From Pholiota molesta (taxonomy: Eukaryota > Basidiomycota > Agaricomycetes > Agaricales > Strophariaceae), in the NCBI GenBank assembly GCA_014925825.1, contig JACGCK010000116.1, positions 84,882 to 148,881 on the forward strand: a stretch of 64,000 nt of DNA, in the 5' to 3' direction. A program made the translations under genes and the position numbers. Within the stretch, counting starts at the first letter, position 1; every line of letters starts with the position of its first letter. Shown piece by piece: positions 20,936 through 33,631 of this stretch. The notes beneath the pieces are model-generated. The model was not told the DNA's origin and did not search any database. It worked only from the letters and a program-made list of their open reading frames with translations.

Positions 20936-22229
20936 ATGGAGAAACCGACAGAACTTGGAGATATCACCAGAGTACGCATCGTTTTGTTCGAACTTCGACC
21001 CGTGAACCCCCTATCTAATCTATACCGCATTGGATAGCTTAGTGACCACGTCGTTCGAGTATTGGGTCAGGTATTTTCTTGTGGCCTATTCTTATTAGAG
21101 AGTATTCTCAGCGTCTCTTTAGAACCCAGGGAAATTCACTCTCCAAGGTATTTATGTGACGACCTCACCGTACTTCGAGTAAAGACGCAATTCTCGTAAC
21201 GCAGGGACCAACACCTATATCATAAGTTCCCAAAATCCGTATATTCTCATCGACACTGCCGAGGGCCTTGCATCATATATACCCGTTCTGGCTTCGGCTC
21301 TCCAGGACCTTCCAAATCCAGCACAACCAGATGTCTCGGACATCGTCCTCTCGCATTGGCATCATGACCATGTTGGAGGTCTCCCCACTGTCCTTAGTTT
21401 GCTCAAGCAGCTCTGGGAGACTCGCAATCCTGGACACATCTATACCCCTCCTCGATTACACAAATACCCTTTCAAAGAAGCTGTTGGCGCCCATAATTCA
21501 GAACACAACCATCTGCCCAAGGTACTCGAGAAGCTCACCCCGGATCTCTTCACCCCTCCTCCCGGTGGTGGCTACCTCCATGGCCTTGTTGATGGACAGA
21601 CCTTTAAGGATCCAATCAACGGTGCCACACTTCTGCGTGTGCTCCATACCCCAGGGCATACGGTAGATTCGATCAGCCTATATATTCCACAAGATCGCGC
21701 TCTCTACACCGCTGACACGGTACTTGGCCACGGCACGGCCATATTCGAGGACCTCGCAACTTATCTCGCAAGTTTGAACAAGATGCTGCACTTCGGCTCG
21801 ACATCACCCTCGCCAGATATCCAAGCGGAAAGCCCGGAGAAGACCGACATCGACCTCGAGTACGTATCGCTCTATCCAGCGCACGGCGCGGTCGTGGCCA
21901 ACGGCCGCGAGACAATCTCGACGTACATCAAGCACCGACTGCAGCGCGAAGCGCAGATCTTGGACGTATTGAGAGCACCCATGCCTGCGGAGTTTCTCAG
22001 CGGCGCCAACGAAACGCTATCTGAAGACGGGAATTTATGGACAACGTGGACGATCGTGCGTGTTCTGTACCAGGCGTATCCGGACAATTTGTGGCTTCCT
22101 GCTTCGCGTGGGATTGATTTGCATCTGCGCAAGCTGGAAGGCGATGGGTACGTAAAGCGCGTTGGAGGTGAAGGCGTCAACGCGAGATGGAGGCTTTTCC
22201 TTTCTCCGCCAAAGTCACCTAGCCTTTGA
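20936..22229 (+). CDS. LACTB2-like metallo-beta-lactamase-fold hydrolase
   Basis: The start ATG at 20936 gives MEKPTELGDITR, then across an intron LSDHVVRVLGQ, NPGKFTLQ and GTNTYIISSQNPYILIDTAEG. This exon order matches the family, whose human member LACTB2 is a mitochondrial endoribonuclease. The metal-binding motif SHWHHDHVGG lies near 21350; further ligands are in LLRVLHTPGHT, LYTADTVLGHG and SLYPAHG. The final ~80 residues (LWTTWTIVRVLYQAYPDNL, KLEGDGYVKRVG) form the winged-helix-like C-terminal segment of LACTB2. The last exon is open to the stop at 22229. Nuclease versus thioesterase-type activity cannot be decided from sequence alone. Remnants of this gene lie at 6150-6555 and 25228-25551. 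Confidence 0.85.
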
Positions 22230-25225
22230 AGAATATACTTATATTGGATTGCTATTTATTTGACGCTCGTACTTAGGGTTTTTTTGGAGACAATCAGAAC
22301 TCGCGGCCTAGTAACGCACGCTAAGTTGGTCAGAGAAAAAGCCAAGAAAAGTCATAGTACACTCGTCGTGTAGCGCTGCCAGAGTAGCCTTCAGGCTTGG
22401 AGTAGCCCACCGGGCCGACGAGTCCCCGTCAATTGCAACCACAACTGCGGTGGACTTGAATCACAACTACATCTAAAGCTTCCCATCCTACGCGTCATGA
22501 AGCCCTTCATATCGCCTTTGTTGCTCCTATCTATTCCATTAGCGGTATACGGAGCTCCTCCAGCGTTCGATGGCATAGCCCAGCCACAAACGCCCTTTAA
22601 TTTGGGCAAGTTCAACTCAGCGGCAGACCAGTTCCGCGATTCCGCCACAGAATGGTTGGATGATGCAAAGAAGGTTATCCTTCAAGGCAAGAAGAACATG
22701 GAGAAATGGTACCACCAAGGACGCGAGTATATCAAGCAGGATAATCTGTTATGTGAGTTCATTAGCGCCAACTCTTTCGTCTGAAGGTCCTTATCACGAC
22801 ATCCGCAGACGAATTCGTAACACACCCTAGTTTCCGAAGTTATAATCTGAGAGTTACAGAGCCAAAGTTATGTGACCCCGCTGTGAAGCAATATTCCGGA
22901 TACCTTGATGTTGCAGAGGACAAGCACCTCTTCTTTTGGTGAGTCGTCAGATATTGAGCACGAGCTTATCACTCATTTCCGCCAGGTTCTTTGAATCTCG
23001 GAATGACCCAGAGAATGCACCTCTTATTCTCTGGCTGAACGGTGGTCCAGGATGCAGCTCCTCCACCGGTCTTCTCTTCGAGCTCGGACCATGCGCCGTG
23101 GCCGACGAAGGGCGCAACGTCACACGAAACCCCCACAGCTGGACCAACAACGCCAACGTCATCTTCCTCGACCAGCCAGTCAACGTCGGCTATTCGTACG
23201 CAGACGACGGCACCACCGTGTCCACCTCCCCCGTCGCTGGTGTGGACGTCTACGCCTTCCTCGAGCTGTTCCTGAACCGATTCCCGCAATACTCGAAAGT
23301 GCCTTTCCACATTGCTGCGGAGAGCTACGGCGGCACGTACGCGCCTAACTTTGCGAGCATCATCTTCAAGGCCAACAACGACCTGAAGGCTGCCCCGAAT
23401 CCCAAGCTCAAGCATATCAACTTGGCATCGGTTGTGCTCGCAAACGGGCTGACGGATCCGTATATTCAAATGGGCTCTGTGGCGGATTACGTCTGCGATG
23501 GACCGTACCCAGTTTACGACGATCCTCAGGGTCCTCAGTGCACGGCTCTTCGCTCGAAGATCCCGACTTGCCAGAGATTGATCAAGGCCTGCTATAACTA
23601 CAACTCCAGATTTACTTGTGTGCCTGCTGTCGCATACTGTAATTCCCAACTCTTCGGACCTTTGATGCGTGAGTCCTCTTGCTAATTTGGATATATATCA
23701 TAATATGACCTACGACCTCTGTCTACAGAAACCGGCCTCAACCCATACGACGTTCGCCGAAGCTGTGACCGCTCAGAGAACAAAGACGGCCCTCTCTGCT
23801 ACAAGCAGATGGGATGGATCGAGACCTGGATGAACGACCCTTCCAACAAGGCCGCTCTCGGAGTCAACCCTTCCAAGAACTTCGCTTCCTGCAATATGGA
23901 AGTCAACCAGGCGTTCTCGATGAACGGAGACGGGATGCACAATAGCGCTGCTTTGCTCCCAGAGCTGGTGGATGCTGGCGTCAGGCTTCTCGTGTATGCC
24001 GGCAACGCAGGTGAGTTCTTGGTGCTAATTTCTGCCTTTCCTTTTTTCTTGAATCGACGGAGGAGAAATGACGCACGCGTCAGCATGCTTGGAAGCTCTT
24101 TTAGTTTACTGAGCTGGAAGTTTGTTGTTCCAGACGTCGGCGAAGATGCCGCCGCCGTTGTTACACGTTGCATGGTCGGGCTGCTAATCGTGGAGTGCTC
24201 GACTGGGTTTACGTTATCCGGGTCTCCGGATCATCGAGTTCTTGCATGGTGTCACTGGTGCGCCTTACATGGTTCTCTTCCCGCTTTTGCGTCGGGGGAC
24301 GCACAGTGCGCTCTTTGTTCTCGGAACACGTTTTACGTTGCACGGTGGCAATACTTGCAACGTTTTATGGCGAAGAGCGCTTCGTGCAAATTAGACAGCG
24401 TCATGTGTTGTTGATCTCGAGGGTACTCCAAACAAGCTAACGAAACACAATACTTCTTTTTTCGTCTAGATATGATGTGCAACTACCTCGTAAGTTCTTC
24501 GCAGTCGATACTTGAGTCATATTGATGATCTATTAGGGCAATGAACGATGGGTCGAAGCTCTGGAGAGCAAATTCTCTGCCGAATTCGCTCAGTCCAAGT
24601 CTCTGCCTTGGGTATTGCCTGATAGTGGACGCACCGCTGGCGAAGTTAGAAGCGCCGGTGGTGCCGGACGTACCGCTGGCAACGTCACATTTGTGAATAT
24701 CCACGCAGCAGGGTAAGTTTTTGACCTTTCTACCTATCTAATCGTCGGTGCGAATTGACGCTATCTATTTCTCCAGGCATATGGTCCCATACGATCAACC
24801 AGAAGCAGCATTAGTGAGTCCGATCCCGTCCTTGTCTCTTTCCGCGCTACTGCCCTTTTTGGCATGTTCGCGCCCGCCGCCTGCGCTTCTAGTTTTAGGA
24901 CGCTCGACGTCGTGGAACGTGCTACGCACTAGCGCTCGGTCAATTCGATTGCTGATCTCTTATTTGATTTTGCCACTTGTAGGATCTTATCACTCGGTGG
25001 ATCCAGGATAAACCCATCGCGGCATAGAAGCGAATGTAGCGGGGCAGCGCCTGGCGCGCTTTTAAAGCCCAAGCGCCATGACCTGCTGTGTTCGTGTTTT
25101 TTTTAATGGAATGTATATTATCACTCCTTTGTTATGGGTTTGTAAGCTATGAAACGGAATATATTTGTTACAGGATTTCATCTCTCTAAGTTCGGGGCTG
25201 CGCGCTCTCTTTCGAGGCCTGGATT
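21780..25225. repeat. Tandem duplication, unit 1
   Basis: Runs from the LACTB2 3' part (ATGCTGCACTTCGGCTCG) through the carboxypeptidase gene and its downstream sequence (GCGGGGCAGCGCCTGGCGCG, AACGGAATATATTTGTT). Unit 2 follows directly at about 25226-28510. The join near 25225 puts the downstream flank of the first carboxypeptidase next to the LACTB2 tail, as expected from unequal crossing-over. Confidence 0.85.
22497..25026 (+). CDS. Serine carboxypeptidase (carboxypeptidase Y-like), copy 1
   Basis: S10-family peptidase that removes C-terminal residues, in fungi usually vacuolar or secreted. The start MKPFISPLLLLSIPLAVYGA is a signal peptide. A propeptide-like segment follows, then ILWLNGGPGCSSSTGL, the nucleophile Ser in AESYGGTYAP, the Asp in LVYAGNA|DMMCNYLGNERW and the His in NIHAAGHMVPYDQPEAAL. 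The last exon encodes DLITRWIQDKPIAA-stop at 25026. Eight exons have canonical splice ends. Two introns are long for this genome: about 24011-24469, between the catalytic Asp exon halves, and about 24815-24981. The protein is roughly 500 residues, and all three catalytic residues are present. It is duplicated in tandem at 25828-28326. Confidence 0.92.
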
Positions 25226-25227
25226 GC

Positions 25228-25551
25228 TACACTTTGGCTCGGCTTCACCCTCGTCAAGTATCCAAGCGGAAAGCACGGAGAAGACAGACATCGACCTCGA
25301 GTATCGCTCTATCCAGCGCACGGCGCGTTACCAACGGGCGCGAAACAATCTCGACACACCGACTACAGTTCGAAGCACAGATTTTGGACGTGGTGGCGGA
25401 GTTCCTCGGCTGCGCCGGTGCGACGCTGCGATCTGATGGCGGAAGTTTGTAGACAACATGAATCCGTGTTTTGTACCAGGCGTATGGAGGTGAAGGCGTC
25501 AACGCGAGATGGAGACGTTTACTTTCCCCACCAAAGTCGCCTAGCCTTTGA
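25228..25551 (+). pseudogene. Decayed 3' fragment of the LACTB2-like gene
   Basis: Matches 21786-22229 with several deletions: CTCGAGTATCGCTCTATCCAG lacks bases present in the intact copy, and the winged-helix coding part is shortened. The reading frame is lost. It survives only because it was carried along in the tandem duplication. Confidence 0.8.
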
Positions 25552-25827
25552 AGAATATGGATTGGATTGGTTGTTAATTGACATTCGTAAGAATTTATTT
25601 TTGAGACAGCAATGGCTTCTATTTCGCGGCCTTGCAACATACGCTAAATTGGTCAAAGGAGCTGGAAATGCATAGAAAAAGAAAAAAAGACAGTAGCGTC
25701 GGCGAAAGCGCAGCAGAGGCCTCAGGCTACGGTAGGCTATCGGGCCGACGACCGTCAGTTTCAAGTTCCAACGGTGGACTGGACTCCTAACTTCGACTAA
25801 AGCCTCAGGCCTCAGATCCTAAGCGTC

Positions 25828-28326
25828 ATGAAGGCCTTGATATCGCCTTTGTTGCTCCTTTCGATTCCATTAGCTATTTATGGAGCTCCTCCAGCATTTG
25901 ATGGCATAGCACAACCACAAACGCCCTTCAATTTGGGCAAGTTCTCAACAGAACAGTTCCGTGACTCCGCCACAGAATGGTTGGACGATGCAAAGAAGAT
26001 TATCCTTCAAGGGAAGAAGAACATGGAGAAATGGTTTCACCAAGGACGCGAGTATATCATGCAGGATAATCTGTTATGTGAGGTCATCAGCGCCCACCGA
26101 CTCTTTCGTTTCTGAGTCCTCATCACGACAATTACAGACGAATTCGTAACACACCCTAGCTTCCAAAGCTATAATCTGAGGGTTACAGAGCCAAAGTTGT
26201 GTGACCCCGCCGTGAAGCAATATTCCGGATACCTTGATATTGCAGAAGACAAGCACCTCTTTTTTTGGTGAGTCGTCAGGTATTTCCTGCGACCTTAGGC
26301 CTTATCACTCATTTCTACCAGGTTCTTTGAATCTCGGAATGACCCAGAGAATGCACCTCTTATTCTCTGGCTGAACGGTGGCCCGGGATGTAGCTCCTCC
26401 ACTGGTCTTCTCTTCGAGCTCGGACCCTGCACCGTGGCGGACAAAGGGCGCAACGTCACACGAAACCCCCACAGCTGGACCAACAACGCCAACGTCATCT
26501 TCCTCGACCAGCCAGTCAACGTCGGATATTCATACGCAGACGACGGCACCACCGTGTCCACCTCCCCCGTCGCCGGCGTGGACGTCTACGCCTTCCTCGA
26601 GCTGTTCCTGAACCGATTCCCGCAATACTCGAAAGTGCCTTTCCACATTGCTGCGGAGAGCTACGGCGGCACATACGCGCCCAACTTTGCGAGCATCATC
26701 TTCAAGGCCAACAACGACCTGAAGGCTGCCCCGAACCCCAAGCTCAAGCACATCAACTTGTCATCTGTTGTGCTCGCAAACGGGCTGACGGATCCCTATA
26801 TTCAGATGGGCTCTCTGGCGGATTACGTTTGCGATGGACCGTACCCAGTTTATGACGATCCTCAGGGTCCTCAGTGCACGGCTCTTCGCTCGAAGATCCC
26901 AACTTGCCAGAGATTGATCAAGGCGTGCTATAACTTTACCTCCAGATTTACTTGCGTGCCTGCTGTCGCATACTGCGACTCCCAGCTCTTCGGGCCTTTG
27001 ATGCGTAAGTTTTATTGCTATTCAGGATATATATCATAATACGACCTCTGCCTACAGAAACCGGCCTTAACCCATACGACGTTCGCAAAACCTGTGACCG
27101 CGGAGAGAGAGACGGCGCTCTCTGCTACGAGGAGACGGGATGGATCGAGACTTGGATGAACGAACCTTCCAACAAAGCCGCTCTCGGAGTCAACCCTTCG
27201 AAGGATTTCGCTACATGCAATAAGGTCATCAACCAGGCGTTCTACATGAACGGAGACGGGATGCACCATAGTGCTGCTTTGCTCCCAGAGCTAGTGAATG
27301 CTGGCGTCAGGCTTCTGGTGTATGCAGGCAACGCAGGTGAGTTCTTAGTGTTGATTTTTCCCTTTTTCTTTTTTCTTGAATCGAAGGAGGAGAAACGACG
27401 CGTGCGACGCCATGCTTGGAAGTTCTCTTAGTTCCCTAAGCTTGTGAGTTGTTGTTCCCGACGTCGGCGAAGATGCCACCGCCCAAGCCACCGCCGTTTT
27501 TACACGTTGCATGGTCTGGCTGTTAATCGCGGAGCGCTGGTCTGAGTTTACGTTATCCGGGTCTCCGGATCATTAACTTTCAATTAAGTTCTTGCATGAT
27601 GTCAGTGGTCACTGGTGCGCCTTGCATGGTTCTCTTCCCGCTTTTTCGTCGGGCGGCGCACAGCGCTCTCTTTGTTCTCGGAACACGAGCGCTTCGCGCA
27701 AAATTAGGTGGTGTTGATCCCGAGGGTACTCCAAACATGCTAACGAACAACACCTTTTTTTCATCTAGATATGATGTGCAATTACCTCGTAGGTTCTTCG
27801 CAATCGATACTTGAGTCGAACTAATGATCTACTAGGGCAATGAACGATGGGTCGAAGCTCTGGAGAGCAAATTCTCTGCCGAATTCGCTCGGTCCAAGTC
27901 TCTTCCTTGGATATTACCTGATAGTGGACGCACTGCTGGTGAAGTTAGGAGCGCTGGTGGTGCCGGACGTACTGCTGGCAACGTCACATTTGTGAATATT
28001 CACGCAGCAGGGTAAGTCGTTGGCCTTTCCACCTATCTAATCGTCGGTCCGAATTGACGCTATCTATTTCTCCAGGCATATGGCCCCATACGATCAACCA
28101 GAAGCAGCATTAGTAAGTCCGACTCCGTCCTTGTCTCTTTCCGCGCTACTGCCTTTCTTGGCATGTTCGCGCCCGCCGCCTGCGCTTCTAGCTTTAGGGT
28201 GCTCGATGTCGTGGAACGTGCTACGCACTAACGCTGGGCCAATTCGGTTGCTGATTTCTGATTTGATTTCGCCACTTACAGGATCTTATCACTCGGTGGA
28301 TCCAGGATAAACCAATCGCGGCATAG
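25828..28326 (+). CDS. Serine carboxypeptidase (carboxypeptidase Y-like), copy 2
   Basis: Tandem paralogue of the gene at 22497, with the same exon plan and intact splice sites. It has a signal peptide MKALISPLLLLSIPLAIYGA, then NGGPGCSSSTGL, AESYGGTYAPNFA, LVYAGNA|DMMCNYL and AAGHMAPYDQPEAAL. The usual HMVP reads HMAP here (GGCATATGGCC), just after the catalytic His. The protein lacks one residue pair in the propeptide relative to copy 1 (FSTEQFRDS versus FNSAADQFRDS). The stop is at 28324-28326. Both copies keep the unusually long intron between GNA and DMMCNYL. It appears functional; strong similarity in exons suggests recent duplication or gene conversion. Confidence 0.9.
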
Positions 28327-28510
28327 AAGCGGTCGGTGTAGCGGGGCAGCGCCTGGCGCGCTTTTCAAGGCCTAAGCTCCATGACCTGCTGTGTTCGCTT
28401 ATAACGGGAATGTATATTACCACTCCTTTGTTGTGGGTTTGTATGCTACGAACGGAATATATTTGTTCCAGGATTAATCTTCAAGTTCGAGGCTTCGCGA
28501 TCTCCTTCGA

Positions 28511-29043
28511 TGGCTGAATAGCAATCTCTTTCTATGACGTTGGCACTGTCAGCGCTAAGTATCATGATGCGCCCTTGTTTCTTTTAGCCTAGTAATGTTT
28601 CGATTCGCCATATTCCCTCGCAATTTTTGCTGACTGATATGCGCTTTCCAGATTTTTTGGCGGCCTTGTCTTAAGAGACCTTTTGCGGGCTATTAAGCAC
28701 TGCAATAATTCTCATTAGGAAACCTCAAAATCGAATATTTTATACAAATAAAGAATACATGGCATGAGCATTAAACACGATCAAACGACTACAGAAAAAG
28801 ACAATCAATACGCTACATAGGACGGAAGTTCAAGCGAGGACATTCGAATAATTTAACAAATAATATAAGACGGAAATTGTGAGTTTTGTTACAATGAATC
28901 CAAAACAAAAACGGCAGGACTGATACAACAGAAGACTTACAAATAAACTACCGAGGGCCACAGAACGAAGTCAACACGGAAGTGAAAGAAGGACGACGTG
29001 CCCCGAATCATGGAAACGGAGAGGATCAGGGAAGGATGAAAAA
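28511..29043. other. Intergenic, A/T-rich, no gene seen
   Basis: Lies between the carboxypeptidase duplication and the 3' end of the HMG-box gene. It contains A-rich stretches (28730-28900) and nothing coding. Confidence 0.5.
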
Positions 29044-30581
29044 TCAGTAGTTGTGGTTGAAAAAATCGTCAGTGTCCATTGCGTATAAGTTCTCCGCGTT
29101 TGATCCTATCCCACTTCGCAGGAAATCGACAGGAATGGAGTCACCGAGGGACAGCCCATAGTCCTCCATAACTTGAGGGGCAAGCGTACTCCCGCCGCCC
29201 GAGCCGTACATGGTATTCGGAGTGCCAGAGGTGGGGGCGGAGGACTCATGCATGGGCTGCGTCTCGATCGCTTCTGGCGCCACCCCGTCCGCTGCAGCTA
29301 CTCGGCTCGCATCTTGGTCGCTTGTGCTTGGGTACTGCAGCTCAAGTTGAGACATCCAAACATCGCCCTGTATGGTATAGTGCATTGCGGAACCCATGCC
29401 AAACATCTGCGAGTCGGAGATGGGCTCCGGATTGCCGCCGGTGGTATATTCGGACAGCATATGCGCGCTGGTCATGTCGAGCGATGGGAGACCCGAGATC
29501 GAGACGGAGGTGGAGGAGAGAAATTGAGTGGGTTGAGGAGAGGTACAGACCATTCGCACGCCGTTCCAATTCAAGAGAGAGCTAGTTGACTGCAGCGTTG
29601 TCCCTGTGGGATGCATCGCGGGACGTGGGGCGTACTCTGCAGAAATATAATCGGAAGATTCGAATGGCACGTCGTCCACGAGCTGAGGCATAGGTGTAAA
29701 CTGCGCGAAGCATGTCAAAATCGACATGAAGAATCTGAAGGAATGAAGCTTACCTCTCGCGAAGGAGCAGTGAAGCTCCCATGGTCAGTGGACGAAGACG
29801 CAGTCCCGATCCAGCCTTGACTAGCGGTCGAACGCAGGCGACGATGGACGGGCTCTGTAATGCTCAGCTCAGGAACGGATGCGTATCTGCGGGGCGTTCC
29901 TTTACTCGAGGAGGAGGATTGTTGAGTGATGGAAAAGTCTGCTCGGTTGGAGGCCTTTGTCTCCAAGGCGTCTTGCTCTACGATGGGAGTGTTCTCTGCA
30001 TTCGACGCGGCCGGTTTGCTGGGCGAACACCTTGTCTGGCGGCGTCGCGCGGTGACACTCTTCTTGGGCCTGTATCGATAGTCGGGGTATCGACGCGCAT
30101 GCTCGTTCCTCTCCGCGTTGGCGCGTTCCTTCCAGTATAGGCGCTCTTCAGGCGGCAGGTGGTGCCACGCCTCCGCTGCATGCTTCGACAAGGTCTTCTC
30201 CGCCTCGGCACCTGGGGTGCGCCTAACGCGCTTTCCCTCGCGAGAATGCTTGCGCACGTATTCGCACCGGAAAATGATGAATTCGTTACGAGGACGCGCG
30301 ACCCAGGCGGGGTCTGCATGCTTGCTGTTCGCCTCAGCGCGCTTGTCCACAGGCGCGTCGTCAGACGAGTGCTCCGAGGTGCTGGAAGCGGGAGAGGTGT
30401 CGCGGAAAATACCAGTGGTCGTCCGACGCAGCCGTCGAAGAGGATTGGGCTCCAGGATGTGGAAGGTAGGATTCTGCAAAGGGAGCAATTTATCGGCGCA
30501 TGATGTTAACAGGACATCGACGAATTCCTCGTTGTCGGGGGGAGACCAGCCAAGGATGCGAGACTCGACCTCTGGGAACAT
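29044..30581 (-). CDS. HMG-box transcription factor
   Basis: Two coding exons. Exon 1 (30581 to about 29760) starts MFPEVESRILGWSPPDNEEF. The MATA-type HMG box spans about residues 96-170 (RPRNEFIIFRCEYVRKH, KHAAEAWHHLPPEERLYWKE, YPDYRYRPKK) and is preceded by a Ser/Asp linker. A ~50-nt intron (GTAAGC...GCGCAG) follows APSRE. Exon 2 encodes a Ser/Thr/Pro-rich tail, FTPMPQLVDDV to DDFFNHNY-stop, which resembles an activation region. The family binds the DNA minor groove and in basidiomycetes regulates sexual development and other programmes; the specific target is unknown. No homeodomain or pheromone gene is nearby, so nothing supports a mating-type locus. Confidence 0.9.
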
Positions 30582-30599
30582 CGTAGCAAGCAGGTACTA

Positions 30600-33500
30600 G
30601 AGATATGACGGAGTGGAAAATCGAGCATGATCTAGTTTTCTCCAGCCTTTATCATGAATTACTGCAGTCCCTCTCTGGGTGACTGGAATGGATGCTTCGG
30701 GACGCCCGAGGAAGATCTAAGATAGCCCTCAAGTGACCTCGATCGATCGGGCTTACAGGCTCTCTCTAGGTATAACGCCAAGATTCAACAAGTCTCCTAC
30801 CAGCATATGCCCTTATAAGCATAAGTATCGATCTTCGTGCATCCAAGATGAATGCCTGCCTGCCGCTTACTAACTAATTGAAATGCTAGCCCACCGACTC
30901 TTCGAAGAGACCACTTAGCCCTTATGGAAGCATAACTTGCAGACCTCCTCCGCCTTACGGATTCAGAATTTCGATGGCTATGATGAGCAGTATTTCCCCG
31001 CTCCGAGTCCCCATGTACAACCTTGGTACAAACTGCACAACACAAAAATCACGAGCCCCTCTATTCTGCAGCGGATTGGTCGATATGGGGTATTCTGGGG
31101 CTCCATTCAGAGTACCAAATAATCGTCAATTGCCCTGGAATTCTTGAGTTACGAATACGAGTACAATTAACGGAACATATGGCCTCGCCAGCGCGCAACC
31201 TCTGGCCCCTGTGCCGGCGCTAAAGATATAATCGGCCATGTTAGAATTTACATTCGGTCTTGGTATAGCACATGTGTCATAAGAGGATGTTCTTCGACTT
31301 GATGACAGTATCTGTTAAGCGGGTATTCAAATATTTGCCCGATCGAGAGTCGAAAACGTTCTCTTTTAAGCAATAACGGCGTAACGCCGACGAGCGGCAT
31401 GGCCCGCTACCTGTCACAGGTGCTCTGCTGGCCTCTGCCAAGATGTCATCTCACTTTGTTTTTCGTATCCTGCAGATTTTTTCCTGGCCCGTTTGTCTAT
31501 GTAAAGTTTCGGGATTGAAAGGAACCACGCAGTGTGGTGGTTGCCTTTTCCCTAAACCCTTGATATAAGTTTTCGGAGCACAGCATCGGAGTTCCAAATA
31601 GACTATACAAATATGGAAAGAAATTCATACGGACAGCCACAGCAAAACTTTCAAAATCCGCGCCAGTTTTCATTTTGGACGAAGCCCCACACCCACTACC
31701 TAAAGGTAGCGGGAATCAATTGAAAGGACTCTATGTATGTCTTCCCAGAAAATGTTTGCCGGTATCATTCTGGATAAAGAATCTTATCACCCTCAACCTA
31801 CATTATATGCCATACCGTTTTCAAGAAAATTTTGCAACTACAAGTAGTTAATGTCCCAATTCCAGTGATAATAAAGGGATAACCTCACATTAGCGCTTTA
31901 AGCTTCAGCTATTAATAGCTCCACTATTGTTCGCTCTGCATCTTCGTGGTGGCGTTATCTCGTGGTCGATTCTTCGTCGCCTGTCGAATAGCCCCGATCC
32001 TTCGGTCTTGGACACCGCACACATTCGCCAGACGATAGGCTACGTGTTTGAATTCTATAAACCAAGTTCTCAATTGACCATAGAGAAAGAGGATTGTCGT
32101 TACGTCGACCGGCCAGGTTGAGCGTGAATTTCGATCTAAATGGACCTCAAATGGGCTGGCGTAAAAGAAGACATTCTACATTTTAAAGTTACTTGCTCGT
32201 GTCTTTCCCAGCCTTAATCTCCGCAATGTCTAATTTGGCCTTGAAGTCGACGTCCAATCTTATGTCCACAAAACCAATCACCTGTTCGGTCGCTCACATG
32301 CAAGATTCGAGTCCGTAAATGCCCTGCAAGGTAGATGAAAGACTCGATAAGCGCCGTAGTCGATTTCTCCATCGACGAGTAATCTAAATCTATGACCAGA
32401 GGGGATGTGAATAAGCGCGTGCTTTCCAAGAACTATGCAGATCCTTACAATTAAATCTGTCAATCGGTCGGATATTGGGCGGCTTTTATTACCATACACT
32501 CTACGTAAGAAAAACGAGGCTGGAAAGCTCGACAAATGAATATCTACTATGTGCGATGTGTCTTTTGGATAAAGCATATTATCCGATATTCGTTTATTAG
32601 ATGAACTAGATCTCATAAAATATGCTATGGCCGCCATCGATGCACCTTGTTTTGAGATTCATTAATATAAGAAGATAGCCGTTGAATTTACAATACACTT
32701 CATTAAAGCGATCTTGTCATTTCACAGCGGTGTCAAGATTGTTGCATAATATTAATAGCGGAGGAAGTGCTCCTTTGGTAATATGTTTCCAAATTCTCTA
32801 CTGCCTGAGATACGAATTAACTAGAGTTAACTGCGTCCTTTATTAGGAGGAACTACTAAACACTTGTACTTATTTGTGAATATTCAGTCAGACCATTGAA
32901 AGCTTGTCATATCCACACCCAATCCTTGACGAAATGCAATGTTGTGCACCAGCCCAGAAAGCAGGCCTTTTAGTCATGTATGACTTGATAAAATACTTGA
33001 TGCCTGTCGTTGGCTAGCACTTGAGTCCGCAATGACTGTTGGCTGCCTTTCGGCCAGTGTCAATGCTTAGTAGTGGCAGCGTTGTTTGAGCGTTGTGGCA
33101 GCACCTTAGTAATTAGCTATTTTTGGTAGAGGAAAGTTTTACCTGAGTTTATACACGGCATTTTTATAGTCAAGTCTTTGAGAAAAATACACGTTACTAA
33201 AGCCAAAGCTCGAAGTTGGATATGAAAATTTTTCTCCTGGATTCAACCTGGATTTCAAGGAAATTTCCATGTCGATAACTTGAAGGTTCGGAGAGGGCCA
33301 CGTGAGTACGCCAAGTACTGAGGATCATTTTGATGGATTTGCCTGATTTAGGTTCCTTACCTGACATGTGTCAGTGAGAAAGAATGGTCTGGCTACAACG
33401 GTCAGTCTTGCCCTTGTCCACATCACCGGGGTGCGCTGGCGGTTTTAGTTCTTGCCAACACCTCTCTCGATGTACTGGCACTCGTAAATCTATCCATCTT

Positions 33501-33631
33501 CCAAATCAACCCCCCCCACAAAAGGCTCCTAGTTTGTTACTTGACCCACGCTCGCACGACATCGTCACAGGAGGTTTTCATCACGGTGGAATTGAATAGG
33601 ATTTTCTTGCCCATTTCAATCCGTATACGCA
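30600..33631. other. 3-kb gene-free stretch
   Basis: Only short open frames with no splice-consistent continuation were found; the longest is about 119 codons on the minus strand at 32278-32637. There is no clear terminal repeat or transposon protein. It may hold upstream control sequences of the divergent HMG-box and membrane-protein genes, or old decayed sequence. Confidence 0.5.

Larger units (their letters stand above)
25226..28510. repeat. Tandem duplication, unit 2
   Basis: Begins with the decayed LACTB2 3' fragment, followed by the second carboxypeptidase gene and the same downstream flank (GCAGCGCCTGGCGCGC, ACCACTCCTTTG). Coding exons are nearly identical between units while introns and flanks have drifted. 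Confidence 0.85.

Noticed and set aside
22947..23649. 226-codon frame antisense to the carboxypeptidase
   Set aside because: Val/Arg-rich shadow of a strongly conserved exon.
29044..30581. HMG-box gene as a mating-type locus
   Set aside because: Basidiomycete mating loci carry paired homeodomain genes or pheromone/receptor genes; none is nearby.
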